Of a stretch of DNA of 46,560 bases, positions 34,244-43,846 are shown one piece after another; position 1 is the stretch's first letter, and each line of letters starts with the position of its first letter. Below the pieces are notes generated by a model. It searched no databases and was not told the DNA's origin. It saw nothing but the letters and a program-made list of their open reading frames with translations. The stretch is taken from NCBI GenBank assembly GCA_913009875.1, contig CAJVYS010000010.1:1-46560 (forward strand), read 5' to 3'. Source of the DNA: an uncultured Gammaproteobacteria bacterium (GTDB taxonomy: Bacteria; Pseudomonadota; Gammaproteobacteria; SZUA-152). Both the position numbers and the translations under genes were made by a program.

Positions 34244-35621
34244 CAAATTGAATTTGATGGCGGTTGGTGCGGCGCTGGTGGTGGGGCTGGCTGGCGGTTA
34301 TCTGCTTTTTGGGGGTAGCGAGCCACCGCCGAGTGGTACGGGAGAGAGCCAGGCCGTCGCAGAGCGCAAGCCGCTTTTCTATCGCAATGCCATGAATCCC
34401 ACCGTGACCTCGCCGATACCGGCCAAAGACAGTATGGGTATGGATTACATCGCCGTTTATGCCGACGACGAGGGGGATAGCGACGCCCCTGCCGGTACGG
34501 TCAAAATTGATGCCGTCACGGTGCAAAATATCGGCGTGCGTACCGAGCGTGCGACCGAGGGGCCGCTATCGCGCAGCGTGCGGGCGGTGGGGCGTGTTGA
34601 TTTTGATGAGACCCTGTTGGCGCGTATCTATCCCAAGATCGACGGCTGGGTTGAAACATTGATGGTGGATAAAACCGGCGCCCAGGTGAAAAAAGGCGAT
34701 GTGCTGTTGAGCATCTATTCACCACAGATTGTCGCCAGTCAGGAAGAGTATCTGCTGGCGCTCAAAAACCGCAAGACGCTGGGTAACAGCTCCTTGGAAG
34801 ATATTCGCCGGGGTGCTGAAAGTTTGGTGAAATCGGCGCGCCTGCGTTTGCAACTACTCGATTTGCCACAACACCAGATTAAAGCCCTGGAGCAGAGTGG
34901 CGAGATCAATCGGGCCACGCATATTCACTCACCTTTTAATGGGGTGGTGATCAAACTGGGTGTGCAGGCGGGGCAGTATGTGACGCCGAAGACCCAGCTT
35001 TATCAGATTGCGGATCTCACCAAGGTATGGGTCTATGCCGAGGTGTTTGAATTTGAACTGCCGTGGATTAAGGAGGGTGATTCCGCACAGATCACCGTGG
35101 AAGGTGTGCCGGGGCGCGAGTTTCACGGTCACATTAGCTACATCTATCCCTATCTCGACCGCAAGACACGTACCGCCAAGGTGCGGCTGGAATTTGATAA
35201 CAGCGATGGTGCGCTGCGGCCGGAGATGTTCGCCAATGTCGTCTTGAAGAGTGCACGCAGTGAGCCGGCGGTACTGGTGCCTGCCCAGGCGATTGTGCGT
35301 TCCGGTACTCGCAAGCAGGTGTTTGTCGTGCGCGAGCCGGGCAAATTTGAGCCGCGTGAAGTGGTGGTGGGCATCACCAGCGAAGGTAAGACTCAGATTC
35401 TTGAAGGCGTTGAAGCGGGTGAAGAGGTGGTGGTCTCCGCTCAGTTCCTTATTGATTCGGAGTCTTCATTGCGTGAGGCGACAGCAAAGATGATGCGTGG
35501 CGCGCCAGGTGCTGCTACCGATGATGCTGAAATGAAGATGGACATGCCTCTGCCCGATGCGCCGGGAGCGCCCATGGATATGGGTGAGATGAATATGAAC
35601 CCTGAGAGCGCGCAACCATGA
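34236..35621 (+). CDS. cusB: CusB-like periplasmic adaptor (set 2)
   Basis: A 461-residue membrane-fusion protein from the ATG at 34236 (MSNKLNLMAVGAALVVGLAG, membrane anchor). It has a single heavy-metal-binding domain (FYRNAMNPTVTSPIPAKDSM), where set 1 has two, then the same barrel and hairpin segments (KIDGWVETL, SIYSPQIVASQEEYLL, KVWVYAEVFEFELPW) and a Met-rich tail (MKMDMPLPD, MDMGEMNMN). It overlaps cusC and cusA. Confidence 0.88.
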   Translation: MSNKLNLMAVGAALVVGLAGGYLLFGGSEPPPSGTGESQAVAERKPLFYRNAMNPTVTSPIPAKDSMGMDYIAVYADDEGDSDAPAGTVKIDAVTVQNIGVRTERATEGPLSRSVRAVGRVDFDETLLARIYPKIDGWVETLMVDKTGAQVKKGDVLLSIYSPQIVASQEEYLLALKNRKTLGNSSLEDIRRGAESLVKSARLRLQLLDLPQHQIKALEQSGEINRATHIHSPFNGVVIKLGVQAGQYVTPKTQLYQIADLTKVWVYAEVFEFELPWIKEGDSAQITVEGVPGREFHGHISYIYPYLDRKTRTAKVRLEFDNSDGALRPEMFANVVLKSARSEPAVLVPAQAIVRSGTRKQVFVVREPGKFEPREVVVGITSEGKTQILEGVEAGEEVVVSAQFLIDSESSLREATAKMMRGAPGAATDDAEMKMDMPLPDAPGAPMDMGEMNMNPESAQP

Positions 35622-38600
35622 TCGAACGCATTATCGAGCTCTCGATCCGCAAAAAATTCCTGGTGATGATCGCCACCTTTTTAATAGTGGTGGCCGGTCT
35701 ATGGGCAGTAAAAACTACGCCGCTGGATGCCATTCCCGACCTCTCCGATGTGCAAGTGATTGTCTTCACCGAGTACCCGGGACAGGCCCCTCAGGTGGTG
35801 GAGGATCAGGTCACCTATCCGCTCACCACTGCCATGCTGTCGGTGCCCAAGGCGAGTGTTGTACGGGGCTACTCATTTTTTGGTCTCTCCTTTGTCTACA
35901 TCATCTTCGAAGATGGTACTGATATGTACTGGGCGCGCTCGCGGGTGCTGGAGGCGCTCAACTATGTGGGGAACAGGCTGCCCGAAGGTACCAACCCAGC
36001 ACTAGGTCCCGATGCCACGGGTGTGGGTTGGATCTACGAGTATGCGTTGGTGGATAGAACCGGCCGCCACGACCTCTCGCAACTGCGCTCGATTCAGGAC
36101 TGGTATCTGCGCTATCCACTGCAGACCGTACCGGGCGTAGCCGAAGTGGCGGCGCTGGGCGGCTTTGTCAAGCAATATCAGGTGGAAGTGGACCCCAATG
36201 CGTTGGCGTCCTACAACATTCCGCTATCGAAGGTGAAACACGCCATTAAAACCTCCAACAACGACGTTGGCGGCAAGCTGATCGAGATGTCGGAGACCGA
36301 GTACATGGTGCGTGGCCGCGGCTATATTCGCAGCGTCGAGGATCTCAACGACATTCCCGTGGGTGCGGATGCGAACGGCACGCCGATCCGCCTCGCAGAT
36401 GTGGCCCATGTCCATATCGGGCCCGAGTTGCGGCGCGGACTGGCGGAGTTGGACGGTGAGGGCGAAGTGGTGGGCGGTATCGTCATTATGCGTTTTGGTG
36501 AAAATGCCCTGGCCACTATCGAAGGGGTGCGGGCAAAACTGGCGGAGTTGAGCAAGGGGCTGCCTGAAGGGGTGGAGATTGTGACCACCTACGACCGAGG
36601 CGCGCTGATCGAACGGGCGGTGGATAACCTGAGTGAGAAGCTGATCGAGGAATTTTTTGTCGTCAGCATCGTCTGCATTATTTTTTTACTACACGCCCGC
36701 TCGGCACTGGTGGCGATTGTTGCCTTGCCGGTCGGGATTTTACTGGCCTTTTTAGCGATGCGTTGGCAGGGACTCAACGCCAACATCATGTCTTTAGGCG
36801 GCATCGCCATTACCATTGGTGCAATGGTGGATGGGGCGATTGTGATGATCGAAAATGCCCACAAACATCTGGAGCGGGCGGGTAATCGCAAGGGGGCGGC
36901 GCTCACCACCACCGAACGCTGGGCCGCCACCACCGCTGCCGCCAAAGAGGTGGGACCGGCGCTGTTCTTCTCGCTGCTGATTATCACCGCCTCCTATCTG
37001 GCGATCTTTAGCCTGCAAGGGCAGGAGGGCCGCCTCTTCACACCGCTGGCTTTTACCAGTACCTACTCGATGGCTGCCGCCGCTTTGCTGGCGGTGACAT
37101 TGGTGCCGTTGCTGATGGGCTGGTTTATTCGCGGGAAAATCATGCCCGAGGCGAAAAATCCGGTCAATCGGCTGCTCCATTTTCTCCATACGCCGGCACT
37201 GAAACTGGCGATGGGGTGGCGCAAAGTAACGCTGATTGGTGCGCTGGTACTGCTGGCGGTGACCTGGTATCCGCTGTCGCAACTGGGCAGCGAGTTTATG
37301 CCGCCGCTGGACGAAGGGGATGTGCTCTACATGCCCACCACCTTCCCCGGCATCTCTATTACCAAGGCGAAGGAGCTATTGCAGCAGACCGACAAAATAC
37401 TTAAAACCTTCCCCGAGGCGGAGACGGTGTTTGGCAAGGTGGGTCGTTCCGAGAGCGCCACCGACCCGGCATCACTGTCGATGATGGAGACCATCGTCCG
37501 TCTTAAACCGCGTGAGGAGTGGCCTGATCCCGATAAAAAGATGCAGACCCTGATGTCGGAAATGGACAAGGCGATTCGTTTTCCCGGTTTGGCCAACGCC
37601 TGGACCATGCCGATCAAAACACGTATCGACATGCTCTCCACCGGTATCAAAACGCCCATCGGCATCAAGGTGATCGGCCCTGATCTTCAAGTGCTGGCCC
37701 GTCTCTCTGAGGAGATCGAGAAAGCCATGAAGACCATCCCCGACACCCTGTCTGCCTTTGGTGATCGTGCCGTCGGTGGTTATTTTATCGATTTCGACAT
37801 CGACCGCAAAAAGGCGGCCCGCTACGGCCTGACGGTGGGCGCCGTGCAGGACGCCATCACCTCGGCGGTGGGGGGCATGAACGTCACCTATACCGTGGAG
37901 GGGCTGGAGCGTTACCCGGTCAACCTGCGTTATCCGCGTGAGCTGCGTGATTCGCCAGAGAGCCTGGCGCGCATGCTGATTCCCACCCCTTCGGGTGCAC
38001 AGATTCCGCTGGCGCAGGTGGCGGAGATTGTCGAGCGGCGCGGCGCTCCTGTGATCAAGAGTGAAAATGCCACCCCCAACGCCTGGCTCTATATCGATAT
38101 CAAGGGTTCCGATATCGGCGGTTATGTGGCCCTGGCCAAAGAGGTGCTGGCTGACCAGGTGGAGATTCCCCCGGGTTACACCGTCGTCTGGTCCGGCCAG
38201 TTTGAGTATATGGAACGCGCGGCCAAACGACTTCAGGTGGTAGTGCCCGCCACCTTGCTGCTCATCTTCCTGCTGCTCTACTTCAATTTCGGCAACATCA
38301 GCGCGCCACTGGTGGTGTTGCTGTCGGTTCCCTTCGCTCTGGTGGGCGGCATCTGGCTGATCTACTGGTACGGGTTCAACATGTCGGTGGCGGTGGCTGT
38401 CGGTTTTATCGCACTTGCGGGGGTGGCTGCGGAGATCGGTGTGTTGGTACTCACCTTTATCGATCAGGAGGTGGCGCGGCGGCGTCAGGAGAAAGGTGCG
38501 GCTGAGCGAGATCGCTTTGCCACGCTAACCGCAGCTGAGATTATGGAGGGCGTGCGAGTAGGTACCTCTGAACGGGTACGCCCCATCGTCATGACGGCAG

Positions 38601-38818
38601 TTGCGGTGATTGCCGGTCTGCTGCCCATCATGTTTGGCGGTGGAACCGGCTCTGAAGTGATGCAACGGATTGCCGCACCGATGGTGGGTGGCATGGTGAC
38701 AACCACCTTGTTATCGCTGGTGGTACTGCCGGTGATTTATGGCTGGGTGTTACAGGCCAAAGAGAGCATTCATCAGCGCAAAAGAGAGTCGGAAGAAAAC
38801 GATTTGGCAAACGAGTAA
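35618..38818 (+). CDS. cusA: CusA-like Cu(I)/Ag(I) RND transporter (set 2)
   Basis: A 1066-residue HME-type RND pump, paralogue of the set 1 protein. The methionine triad is complete: M572 (LYMPTTFPG), M622 (SLSMMET) and M672 (RIDMLSTG), and the proton-relay helix GAMVDGAIVMIENAHK is unchanged. Starts with a 4-bp ATGA overlap on cusB. A PII-like gene follows after 16 bp. Compared with set 1 it lacks a His/Met-rich periplasmic gene downstream. Confidence 0.92.
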   Translation: MIERIIELSIRKKFLVMIATFLIVVAGLWAVKTTPLDAIPDLSDVQVIVFTEYPGQAPQVVEDQVTYPLTTAMLSVPKASVVRGYSFFGLSFVYIIFEDGTDMYWARSRVLEALNYVGNRLPEGTNPALGPDATGVGWIYEYALVDRTGRHDLSQLRSIQDWYLRYPLQTVPGVAEVAALGGFVKQYQVEVDPNALASYNIPLSKVKHAIKTSNNDVGGKLIEMSETEYMVRGRGYIRSVEDLNDIPVGADANGTPIRLADVAHVHIGPELRRGLAELDGEGEVVGGIVIMRFGENALATIEGVRAKLAELSKGLPEGVEIVTTYDRGALIERAVDNLSEKLIEEFFVVSIVCIIFLLHARSALVAIVALPVGILLAFLAMRWQGLNANIMSLGGIAITIGAMVDGAIVMIENAHKHLERAGNRKGAALTTTERWAATTAAAKEVGPALFFSLLIITASYLAIFSLQGQEGRLFTPLAFTSTYSMAAAALLAVTLVPLLMGWFIRGKIMPEAKNPVNRLLHFLHTPALKLAMGWRKVTLIGALVLLAVTWYPLSQLGSEFMPPLDEGDVLYMPTTFPGISITKAKELLQQTDKILKTFPEAETVFGKVGRSESATDPASLSMMETIVRLKPREEWPDPDKKMQTLMSEMDKAIRFPGLANAWTMPIKTRIDMLSTGIKTPIGIKVIGPDLQVLARLSEEIEKAMKTIPDTLSAFGDRAVGGYFIDFDIDRKKAARYGLTVGAVQDAITSAVGGMNVTYTVEGLERYPVNLRYPRELRDSPESLARMLIPTPSGAQIPLAQVAEIVERRGAPVIKSENATPNAWLYIDIKGSDIGGYVALAKEVLADQVEIPPGYTVVWSGQFEYMERAAKRLQVVVPATLLLIFLLLYFNFGNISAPLVVLLSVPFALVGGIWLIYWYGFNMSVAVAVGFIALAGVAAEIGVLVLTFIDQEVARRRQEKGAAERDRFATLTAAEIMEGVRVGTSERVRPIVMTAVAVIAGLLPIMFGGGTGSEVMQRIAAPMVGGMVTTTLLSLVVLPVIYGWVLQAKESIHQRKRESEENDLANE

Positions 38819-38834
38819 CCTGAGGGAATTAATT

Positions 38835-39158
38835 ATGAACTATCGAAAAGTAACCGCAATATTTCGTATTGAATTATTGGAAAAAGTAGAACACAAATTA
38901 CAGGATCTGGGGGTCAAGGGTCTCAGTGTTTCCAAAGTAAAAGGCTATGGTGAATACGCCGATTTTTATGCCAAGGACTGGCTGACGAATCATGCACGCA
39001 TCGAACTTTTTACCGAGGCGGACGATGCCGAAGCTATTGCCAAGGCAATTATGGATGCGGCCAGTCTTGACATGGAAGGGGACGGCATTGTGGCAATACT
39101 GCCGGTGGAAAAGCTCTATCGGATTCGAACCAAAACCGAGGTCAGTGGCGAGGGTTGA
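38835..39158 (+). CDS. PII-like (GlnB-family) protein with shortened T-loop
   Basis: A 107-residue protein with the PII fold pattern: MNYRKVTAIFRIELLEKVEHKL, VKGLSVSKVKGYGEY, then DGIVAILPVEKLYRIRTKTE near the end. The T-loop, where GlnB has the uridylylated Tyr, is short (YGEYADFYAKDW). That fits the PII-like proteins found next to CzcA/CusA pumps, not the nitrogen regulators. It may sense a nucleotide or metal state and act on the pump; this is inference from position. Confidence 0.75.
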   Translation: MNYRKVTAIFRIELLEKVEHKLQDLGVKGLSVSKVKGYGEYADFYAKDWLTNHARIELFTEADDAEAIAKAIMDAASLDMEGDGIVAILPVEKLYRIRTKTEVSGEG

Positions 39159-39270
39159 TTGGCTCGTATTGCATTTACTAATAAGCACATTGATCAGGTG
39201 ACATAGGCGAGTGGCCATGTCGCTTGGTCAGCGTACTCATTAGTATGAATAATCCGCAGGGTGAAAAAGA

Positions 39271-40062
39271 GTGAAGCTGTTTTCCAGAAAACGACGAGTA
39301 ATCATACTCCATACATTGGTTGGAGCCTTGATCGGTATACTCTTGTTGCACCCGGTGAGCAAAATTGTTTATTGGTTTGAATTCGGGCATGAGCTTGGTG
39401 TTGAGGGTGAAAGTTTGTGGAGTTTTCTTCTCAGCCGATTTGAATCGACCTTTGTTCTCGAGATGGTGCCGATGAGCCTGATCTTTGCTCTCATCGGCGG
39501 CAGTATCGGTTTGGCATTTGCCATCTACCATCTGGCGCTCGTCAGACAGCAGCGGACGGTGCACTATCTGGAAAAGGAGCTGGCCGAGGATCTGCCGGCC
39601 CTGATAAAAGGTGGCGAGGGTGAGCATCTGGAATTCAAGTCATCAGTACGCTGGGATTTTCGTCAGGGAAAAATCAATAAAGCACTCGAAGCGGTTATTG
39701 CAAAAACGCTGGTTGGCTTTATGAATCATCGAGGTGGCAGCCTGCTGATTGGTGTGGCCGATGATGGTGAGGTTGTCGGTCTGGAGCATGATTATAAAAC
39801 GCTTAAAAGCAAGGACAGGGATGGCTTCGAACTCTGTATCACGGATATTGTAACAAGCCGGATAGGTGCGGATATGTGCTCTTTTATCCATTGTGTGTTT
39901 TACGAAATAGAGGGAAAGGATGTCTGTCGAGTCATCGTCGAGTCTGTCATTGGGCCTGTTTATTTGAAGGATGGAAATACATCCAGATATTTTTTGCGTA
40001 CCGGAAATGGCACGCGTGAACTTGATGCACGTGAAGCGATGGCACATGTCACACGTCAGTGA
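39271..40062 (+). CDS. membrane-anchored AlbA_2/Schlafen-domain protein
   Basis: A 263-residue protein. Two membrane helices at the N-terminus (TLVGALIGILLLHPV; VPMSLIFALIGGSIGLAFAIY) are followed by a cytoplasmic AlbA_2 domain: EHLEFKSSVRWDF, KTLVGFMNHRGGSLLIGVADDGEVVGL and RYFLRTGNGTREL. AlbA_2/Schlafen domains occur in transcription regulators and in nucleases of some defence systems. The start is GTG at 39271. It stands alone, followed by the palindrome at 40104. Function unclear. Confidence 0.7.
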   Translation: MKLFSRKRRVIILHTLVGALIGILLLHPVSKIVYWFEFGHELGVEGESLWSFLLSRFESTFVLEMVPMSLIFALIGGSIGLAFAIYHLALVRQQRTVHYLEKELAEDLPALIKGGEGEHLEFKSSVRWDFRQGKINKALEAVIAKTLVGFMNHRGGSLLIGVADDGEVVGLEHDYKTLKSKDRDGFELCITDIVTSRIGADMCSFIHCVFYEIEGKDVCRVIVESVIGPVYLKDGNTSRYFLRTGNGTRELDAREAMAHVTRQ

Positions 40063-40103
40063 TGCGATTTCCAGGGTTGCCTGTGGTTGTTCCCGGGAGA
40101 GAG

Positions 40104-40127
40104 CTTAGGAACGTACACGTTCCTAAG
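40104..40127. repeat. palindrome CTTAGGAACGT-AC-ACGTTCCTAAG
   Basis: Perfect 11-bp arms. It shares AGGAACGT and ACGTTCCT with the terminal repeats at 30000 and 30207. The right arm supplies the AAGG that precedes the methyltransferase ATG at 40136. Confidence 0.65.
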
Positions 40128-40135
40128 GATTGATA

Positions 40136-40816
40136 ATGATGTTAAGGCATGACATGGCGAAACGAGGTGCTGATTTGAAAAACGACCATGAAAATCCCGT
40201 GCAAAAAGAGTACGCCCACTTGGCACAGGAATATGATGATAAGTGGAGTTTTTATGTTGAGGCAACGCTTCAGGAAACACTAAAAAGAGTTGACCTCCAT
40301 TCGGGAGAGCGCTTGCTTGATATTGGCTGTGGAACAGGCGCATTACTGTCGGCGATAGAAAGAAGGTATCCCGATAATATTTTGGCAGGTGTTGACCCTA
40401 CCCGGGAGATGCTCGATATCGCTGGCAAGCGATTGTCGAAAAAGGTTCATATAGAGCAAAGCTGGGCGGAAAGACTTCCATTTGAAGCCGAGACGTTTGA
40501 TGTTATCGTTTTTTGCAGCATGTTCCACTATATTCGCGAACCGATTGTTGCCCTCAAAGAAGGTGTGCGTGTCTTGAAACCAACAGGAAGGGTGGTGATC
40601 ACCGATTGGTGTGATGATTATATCACCTGTCAAATATGTGACCTGTTCCTTCGCGTTTTTAATGAGGCGCATTTCAAAACATATAAAAAAAGAGAGTGTT
40701 ATCAGATGCTGCTTTCATCAGGGTTCGATGATATAAAAATTGATAGTTATAGGGTCAATTGGTTTTGGGGGATGATGACAGCAACAGCGTGCAAAAAAAC
40801 AACCGTAAAAAGGTAA
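40136..40816 (+). CDS. class I SAM-dependent methyltransferase
   Basis: A 226-residue protein of the UbiE/Methyltransf_11 type: LLDIGCGTGALLSAIERRYP (SAM site), GVDPTREML, SWAERLPFEAETFDVIVFCSMFHYI and LKPTGRVVITDW. The substrate is unknown. Start: AAGG 7 bases before the ATG at 40136; ATG at 40154 (MAKRGADLKN) is another choice. The gene is clearly AT-richer than its neighbours, consistent with transfer. A truncated YHS frame begins directly after its stop. Confidence 0.8.
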   Translation: MMLRHDMAKRGADLKNDHENPVQKEYAHLAQEYDDKWSFYVEATLQETLKRVDLHSGERLLDIGCGTGALLSAIERRYPDNILAGVDPTREMLDIAGKRLSKKVHIEQSWAERLPFEAETFDVIVFCSMFHYIREPIVALKEGVRVLKPTGRVVITDWCDDYITCQICDLFLRVFNEAHFKTYKKRECYQMLLSSGFDDIKIDSYRVNWFWGMMTATACKKTTVKR

Positions 40817-40939
40817 ATGGCTATGATCCATGATCCCGTCTGTGTAATGGAACTTGATCCGCGCAACGCAAAAGCAGTAGCTGAATACAAACACCCCTCC
40901 TGTTTTGTCACGGCCCTTCACTGGCGGGTTAGTCCATGA
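40817..40939 (+). pseudogene. truncated YHS-domain gene
   Basis: A 40-codon frame starting immediately after the methyltransferase stop. MIHDPVCVMELDPRNAKAVA and EYK are the first half of a YHS metal-binding domain (DPVCGM...), then the sequence turns into HPSCFVTALHWRVSP and stops, so the Cys-rich second half (YYFCSxxC) is gone. It ends in an ATGA overlap with the patatin gene, so it may survive as a leader for translation of that gene. Full YHS domains are at 13661 and 18603. Confidence 0.6.
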
Positions 40940-41862
40940 GTAAAGCAATGAAGGTTGGTGTGGTGTTGAGTTCCGGTGGCGGGCGCGGGGTGTTCGCTCA
41001 TACCGGGTTTTTACTTGCATTGGAACAGCTGGGTGTCGAGATCGGCGCAATTGCCGGTTGCAGTGCAGGTGCCTTGGTGGGCGGGGTTTATGCCAGTGGT
41101 ACCGACCTGCACCAATGGGCGGAGCGTATTGCCAAGGTAGAAACACGCGAGTACTGGACCCCCGATTCATGGTCACGTTTCATCTGGCAGATGGCGGTGC
41201 GCAAGGGGCGTGGTTATACCGGCATTTCGGAGACTAAAGCGGCCATTGAGTTTGTCCGTAACAACCTCAGCGCGCAGACCTTCGAGACCTGCCCCATTCC
41301 TTTTTACTCTCTTGCCACCAACCTGACTCAGGGCAGCAAAACTCTCTTTTCGTCGGGCGAGCTGGCTCCACGTATCATGGCCAGTGCTGCCATGCCGGTG
41401 CTGTACCGGCCAGTGGAGATCGATGGTGAACTCTTCAGCGACGGTGCAACCATTGAGCTGGCTTCTACCGAGGCGATCTGTTGCCGGCATAAACTTGATG
41501 CGTTGATCGTTCACCACACATCGGTTTGCCGTGAAGGCCCGGAAGGACTGGCCCATGCGTTGCAGCAACCGTGGTCATTGGTGGAAATTCTCTACCTGTT
41601 GCTCTATCGCAAGCGCCCCTGGTATCTGAGCGATGAAGCGCTTGCCTTCCGCCACTGTCGTTGTGGTTGTGGTGCTCCTGTAGTGGTGATAGAGCCCGAT
41701 CTACCTGAAATTACCTGGCCGCTCAGCAAGGGCGGGGCAGAGGTGCAGATGGCTGCCAAGCAGCAGGTTGAAACGCTGCTGGAGCCATACCTGCCCATCA
41801 CGGGCAGCATGCCCCACAAATTGCGCACCCTGTTTACCCCATGGCGACATTGCGATCCTTAG
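40936..41862 (+). CDS. patatin-like phospholipase family protein
   Basis: A 308-residue serine hydrolase of the bacterial patatin (RssA-like) group. Oxyanion loop SSGGGRGVFAHTG, nucleophile S43 in GCSAG and Asp169 in DGA form the complete Ser-Asp dyad. No signal peptide. Probable phospholipid or acylglycerol hydrolase. C-terminal half contains the Cys-rich segment CRCGCGAP, unusual for the family. It begins a compact run of four genes. Confidence 0.82.
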   Translation: MSKAMKVGVVLSSGGGRGVFAHTGFLLALEQLGVEIGAIAGCSAGALVGGVYASGTDLHQWAERIAKVETREYWTPDSWSRFIWQMAVRKGRGYTGISETKAAIEFVRNNLSAQTFETCPIPFYSLATNLTQGSKTLFSSGELAPRIMASAAMPVLYRPVEIDGELFSDGATIELASTEAICCRHKLDALIVHHTSVCREGPEGLAHALQQPWSLVEILYLLLYRKRPWYLSDEALAFRHCRCGCGAPVVVIEPDLPEITWPLSKGGAEVQMAAKQQVETLLEPYLPITGSMPHKLRTLFTPWRHCDP

Positions 41863-41875
41863 GAGGTTATAGAAC

Positions 41876-42274
41876 ATGATTAAAACTGTTTTTTTTGTGT
41901 TTCTGCTAGCTGGCAGCGTGATGTTGCTGGGTTGTGATATGCCGGACTCGGAACAGGTTCAGCAACGGCAACATCTGCCAGGCTCTGATTTTGTCGCCGA
42001 TCCGCAGCGCGGTGACGCCCTGTTTCATGCTCACTGTGCACGTTGCCACGGTGGGAAAGGAACCGGCACCGACCTGGGGCCACCTTTGGTGCATCAGGTT
42101 TACCGCCCTGGCCACCATGCGGATCTGACGTTTCACTGGGCGGTAAAAGACGGTGTCAAACAGCACCATTGGCACTTTGGTGATATGCCGCCGATTGCCG
42201 ATGTTTCACCACAACAGGTCGGGCATATTATCGCCTACGTGCGCCGCGAACAGCGTAAGGTGGATATTCGCTAG
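41876..42274 (+). CDS. periplasmic monoheme cytochrome c lipoprotein
   Basis: A 132-residue protein with a lipoprotein signal ending in LLGC (Cys20 lipidated). The class I cytochrome has CARCH (54-58), GTDLGPPL and GDMPPI, whose Met is the likely sixth ligand. Many His residues lie around KQHHWHFGDM. AGGAGG before the ATG. The stop TAG is directly followed by the ATG of the next gene. Confidence 0.82.
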   Translation: MIKTVFFVFLLAGSVMLLGCDMPDSEQVQQRQHLPGSDFVADPQRGDALFHAHCARCHGGKGTGTDLGPPLVHQVYRPGHHADLTFHWAVKDGVKQHHWHFGDMPPIADVSPQQVGHIIAYVRREQRKVDIR

Positions 42275-43846
42275 ATGGATGAGATGGAAAAAGGGATTCA
42301 GCACCTGCTGGACGAAAGAGAGAGCAGGGTTATGCTTTCCGACTGGGTGCTGCACGGTCTGGAGTTCATGGCCACCATTTTTGTTTTTGCCGTTGGCATT
42401 GCGGTACTTGTGGTGGTTGTTTTGTTCATTGTCGATGTCACCCAGACCCGCAATGCCATTCGGCGTAATTATCCGGTACTGGGTCACTTTCGCTATCTGT
42501 TCGGCCGGCTTGGGGAATTTTTTCGGCAATATTTTTTTGCCATGGATCGCGAAGAAATGCCTTTCAACCGGGCCGAACGGGAGTGGGTTGAACGTGCCGC
42601 CAGGGGTGAGGAAAGTACCGTTGCCTTCGGTTCAACAAAAAATCTGAATGTTGAGGGGACGCCGATTTTTCTGAGCTGTCCTTTTCCCACCCTGACGGAG
42701 GACACCGTTGAGGCAGTACCGTTGGAGATCGGCCCATATTGCCGTCAGCCATACCTGGCGCCTTCAATCTTCAATATATCGGGGATGAGTTTTGGCGCAC
42801 TCTCCGTGCCTGCGGTACAGGCTCTTTCCCACGGTGCAAAGTTGGCGGGATGTTGGTTGAATACCGGCGAGGGCGGCCTCTCTCCCTATCATCTGGAAGG
42901 AGGCTGTGACTTGGTTTTTCAGATCGGCACTGCCAAGTACGGTGTACGCAATCAGGACGGAGTTCTGAGTGACGAGAAACTGCACAGTATCGCTTCACGA
43001 CCAGAAGTTAAATTATTTGAGATCAAGCTCAGCCAGGGCGCCAAGCCAGGCAAGGGTGGAATTCTTCCCGGTGCCAAAGTCACCCGTGAAGTGGCCGAGG
43101 TACGCGGCATCAAAATGGGCGAGGACTCCATCTCACCCAACCGTCATCCAGAGATAGACTCCGTGGAAACGTTACTCGATGTTATCGCCCATGTTAGAAC
43201 CGTTACCGGTAAGCCAGTGGGCATTAAGACGGTGATAGGGAACCGTGAGTGGCTGGATCGACTGTGCGAAGAGATTGTTGTGCGAGGGTTGGAAAGCGCA
43301 CCTGATTTTATAACCGTGGATGGCGGGGATGGGGGCAGCGGTGCCGCGCCCATGGCATTGATGGACAATGTCGGACTGCCACTGCGAGAAGCGCTGCCCA
43401 TGGTGGCCGATATCCTGGTCAAATACCGGCTCAAGCATCGGGTGCGTCTGATTGCCTCGGGAAAACTGATTACCCCCGCCAATGTTGCCTGGGCTCTGTG
43501 CGCCGGGGCGGACTATATCAATGCTTCACGTGGTTTTATGTTTGCGCTGGGCTGTATTCAGGCACTCAAGTGCAACAGAAATATCTGTCCGACGGGGGTC
43601 ACCACCCACAACCCTCGGCTTCAGGCCGGCCTTGATCCGCAGGTTAAATCGGTCCGGGTGGCCAGCTATTGCCGGAGCATTGTGCACGAGGTGGAGATGA
43701 TAGCCCACTCCTGCGGTACAGCGGAACCACGCGCCCTGCGGCGTCGCCATGTACGGATTGTGGGCGGTGATGGTCTGTCACGGTCAATGGATGAGCTTTA
43801 TCCACCTGCTGAGTGCTCACACGAAGGGGACAAAGATGGATTCTGA
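42275..43846 (+). CDS. membrane-anchored FMN-binding glutamate synthase-like protein
   Basis: A 523-residue protein with one N-terminal helix (FMATIFVFAVGIAVLVVVVLFIV) and a glutamate-synthase central/FMN domain: ISGMSFGALSVPAVQAL, NTGEGGLSPYH, SQGAKPGKGGILPG, DGGDGGSGAAP, and the [3Fe-4S] pattern C-x5-C-x4-C in GCIQALKCNRNICPTG. It lacks the glutaminase and GltD parts, so it is not a full glutamate synthase. Such stand-alone proteins have no settled function. A membrane redox role with the neighbouring cytochrome is inference. It overlaps the next gene by 11 bp. Confidence 0.82.
   Translation: MDEMEKGIQHLLDERESRVMLSDWVLHGLEFMATIFVFAVGIAVLVVVVLFIVDVTQTRNAIRRNYPVLGHFRYLFGRLGEFFRQYFFAMDREEMPFNRAEREWVERAARGEESTVAFGSTKNLNVEGTPIFLSCPFPTLTEDTVEAVPLEIGPYCRQPYLAPSIFNISGMSFGALSVPAVQALSHGAKLAGCWLNTGEGGLSPYHLEGGCDLVFQIGTAKYGVRNQDGVLSDEKLHSIASRPEVKLFEIKLSQGAKPGKGGILPGAKVTREVAEVRGIKMGEDSISPNRHPEIDSVETLLDVIAHVRTVTGKPVGIKTVIGNREWLDRLCEEIVVRGLESAPDFITVDGGDGGSGAAPMALMDNVGLPLREALPMVADILVKYRLKHRVRLIASGKLITPANVAWALCAGADYINASRGFMFALGCIQALKCNRNICPTGVTTHNPRLQAGLDPQVKSVRVASYCRSIVHEVEMIAHSCGTAEPRALRRRHVRIVGGDGLSRSMDELYPPAECSHEGDKDGF

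Noticed and set aside
39115-39135. tRNA T-arm-like GGATTCGAACC
   Set aside because: It lies inside the PII-like coding sequence and no cloverleaf can be built around it.
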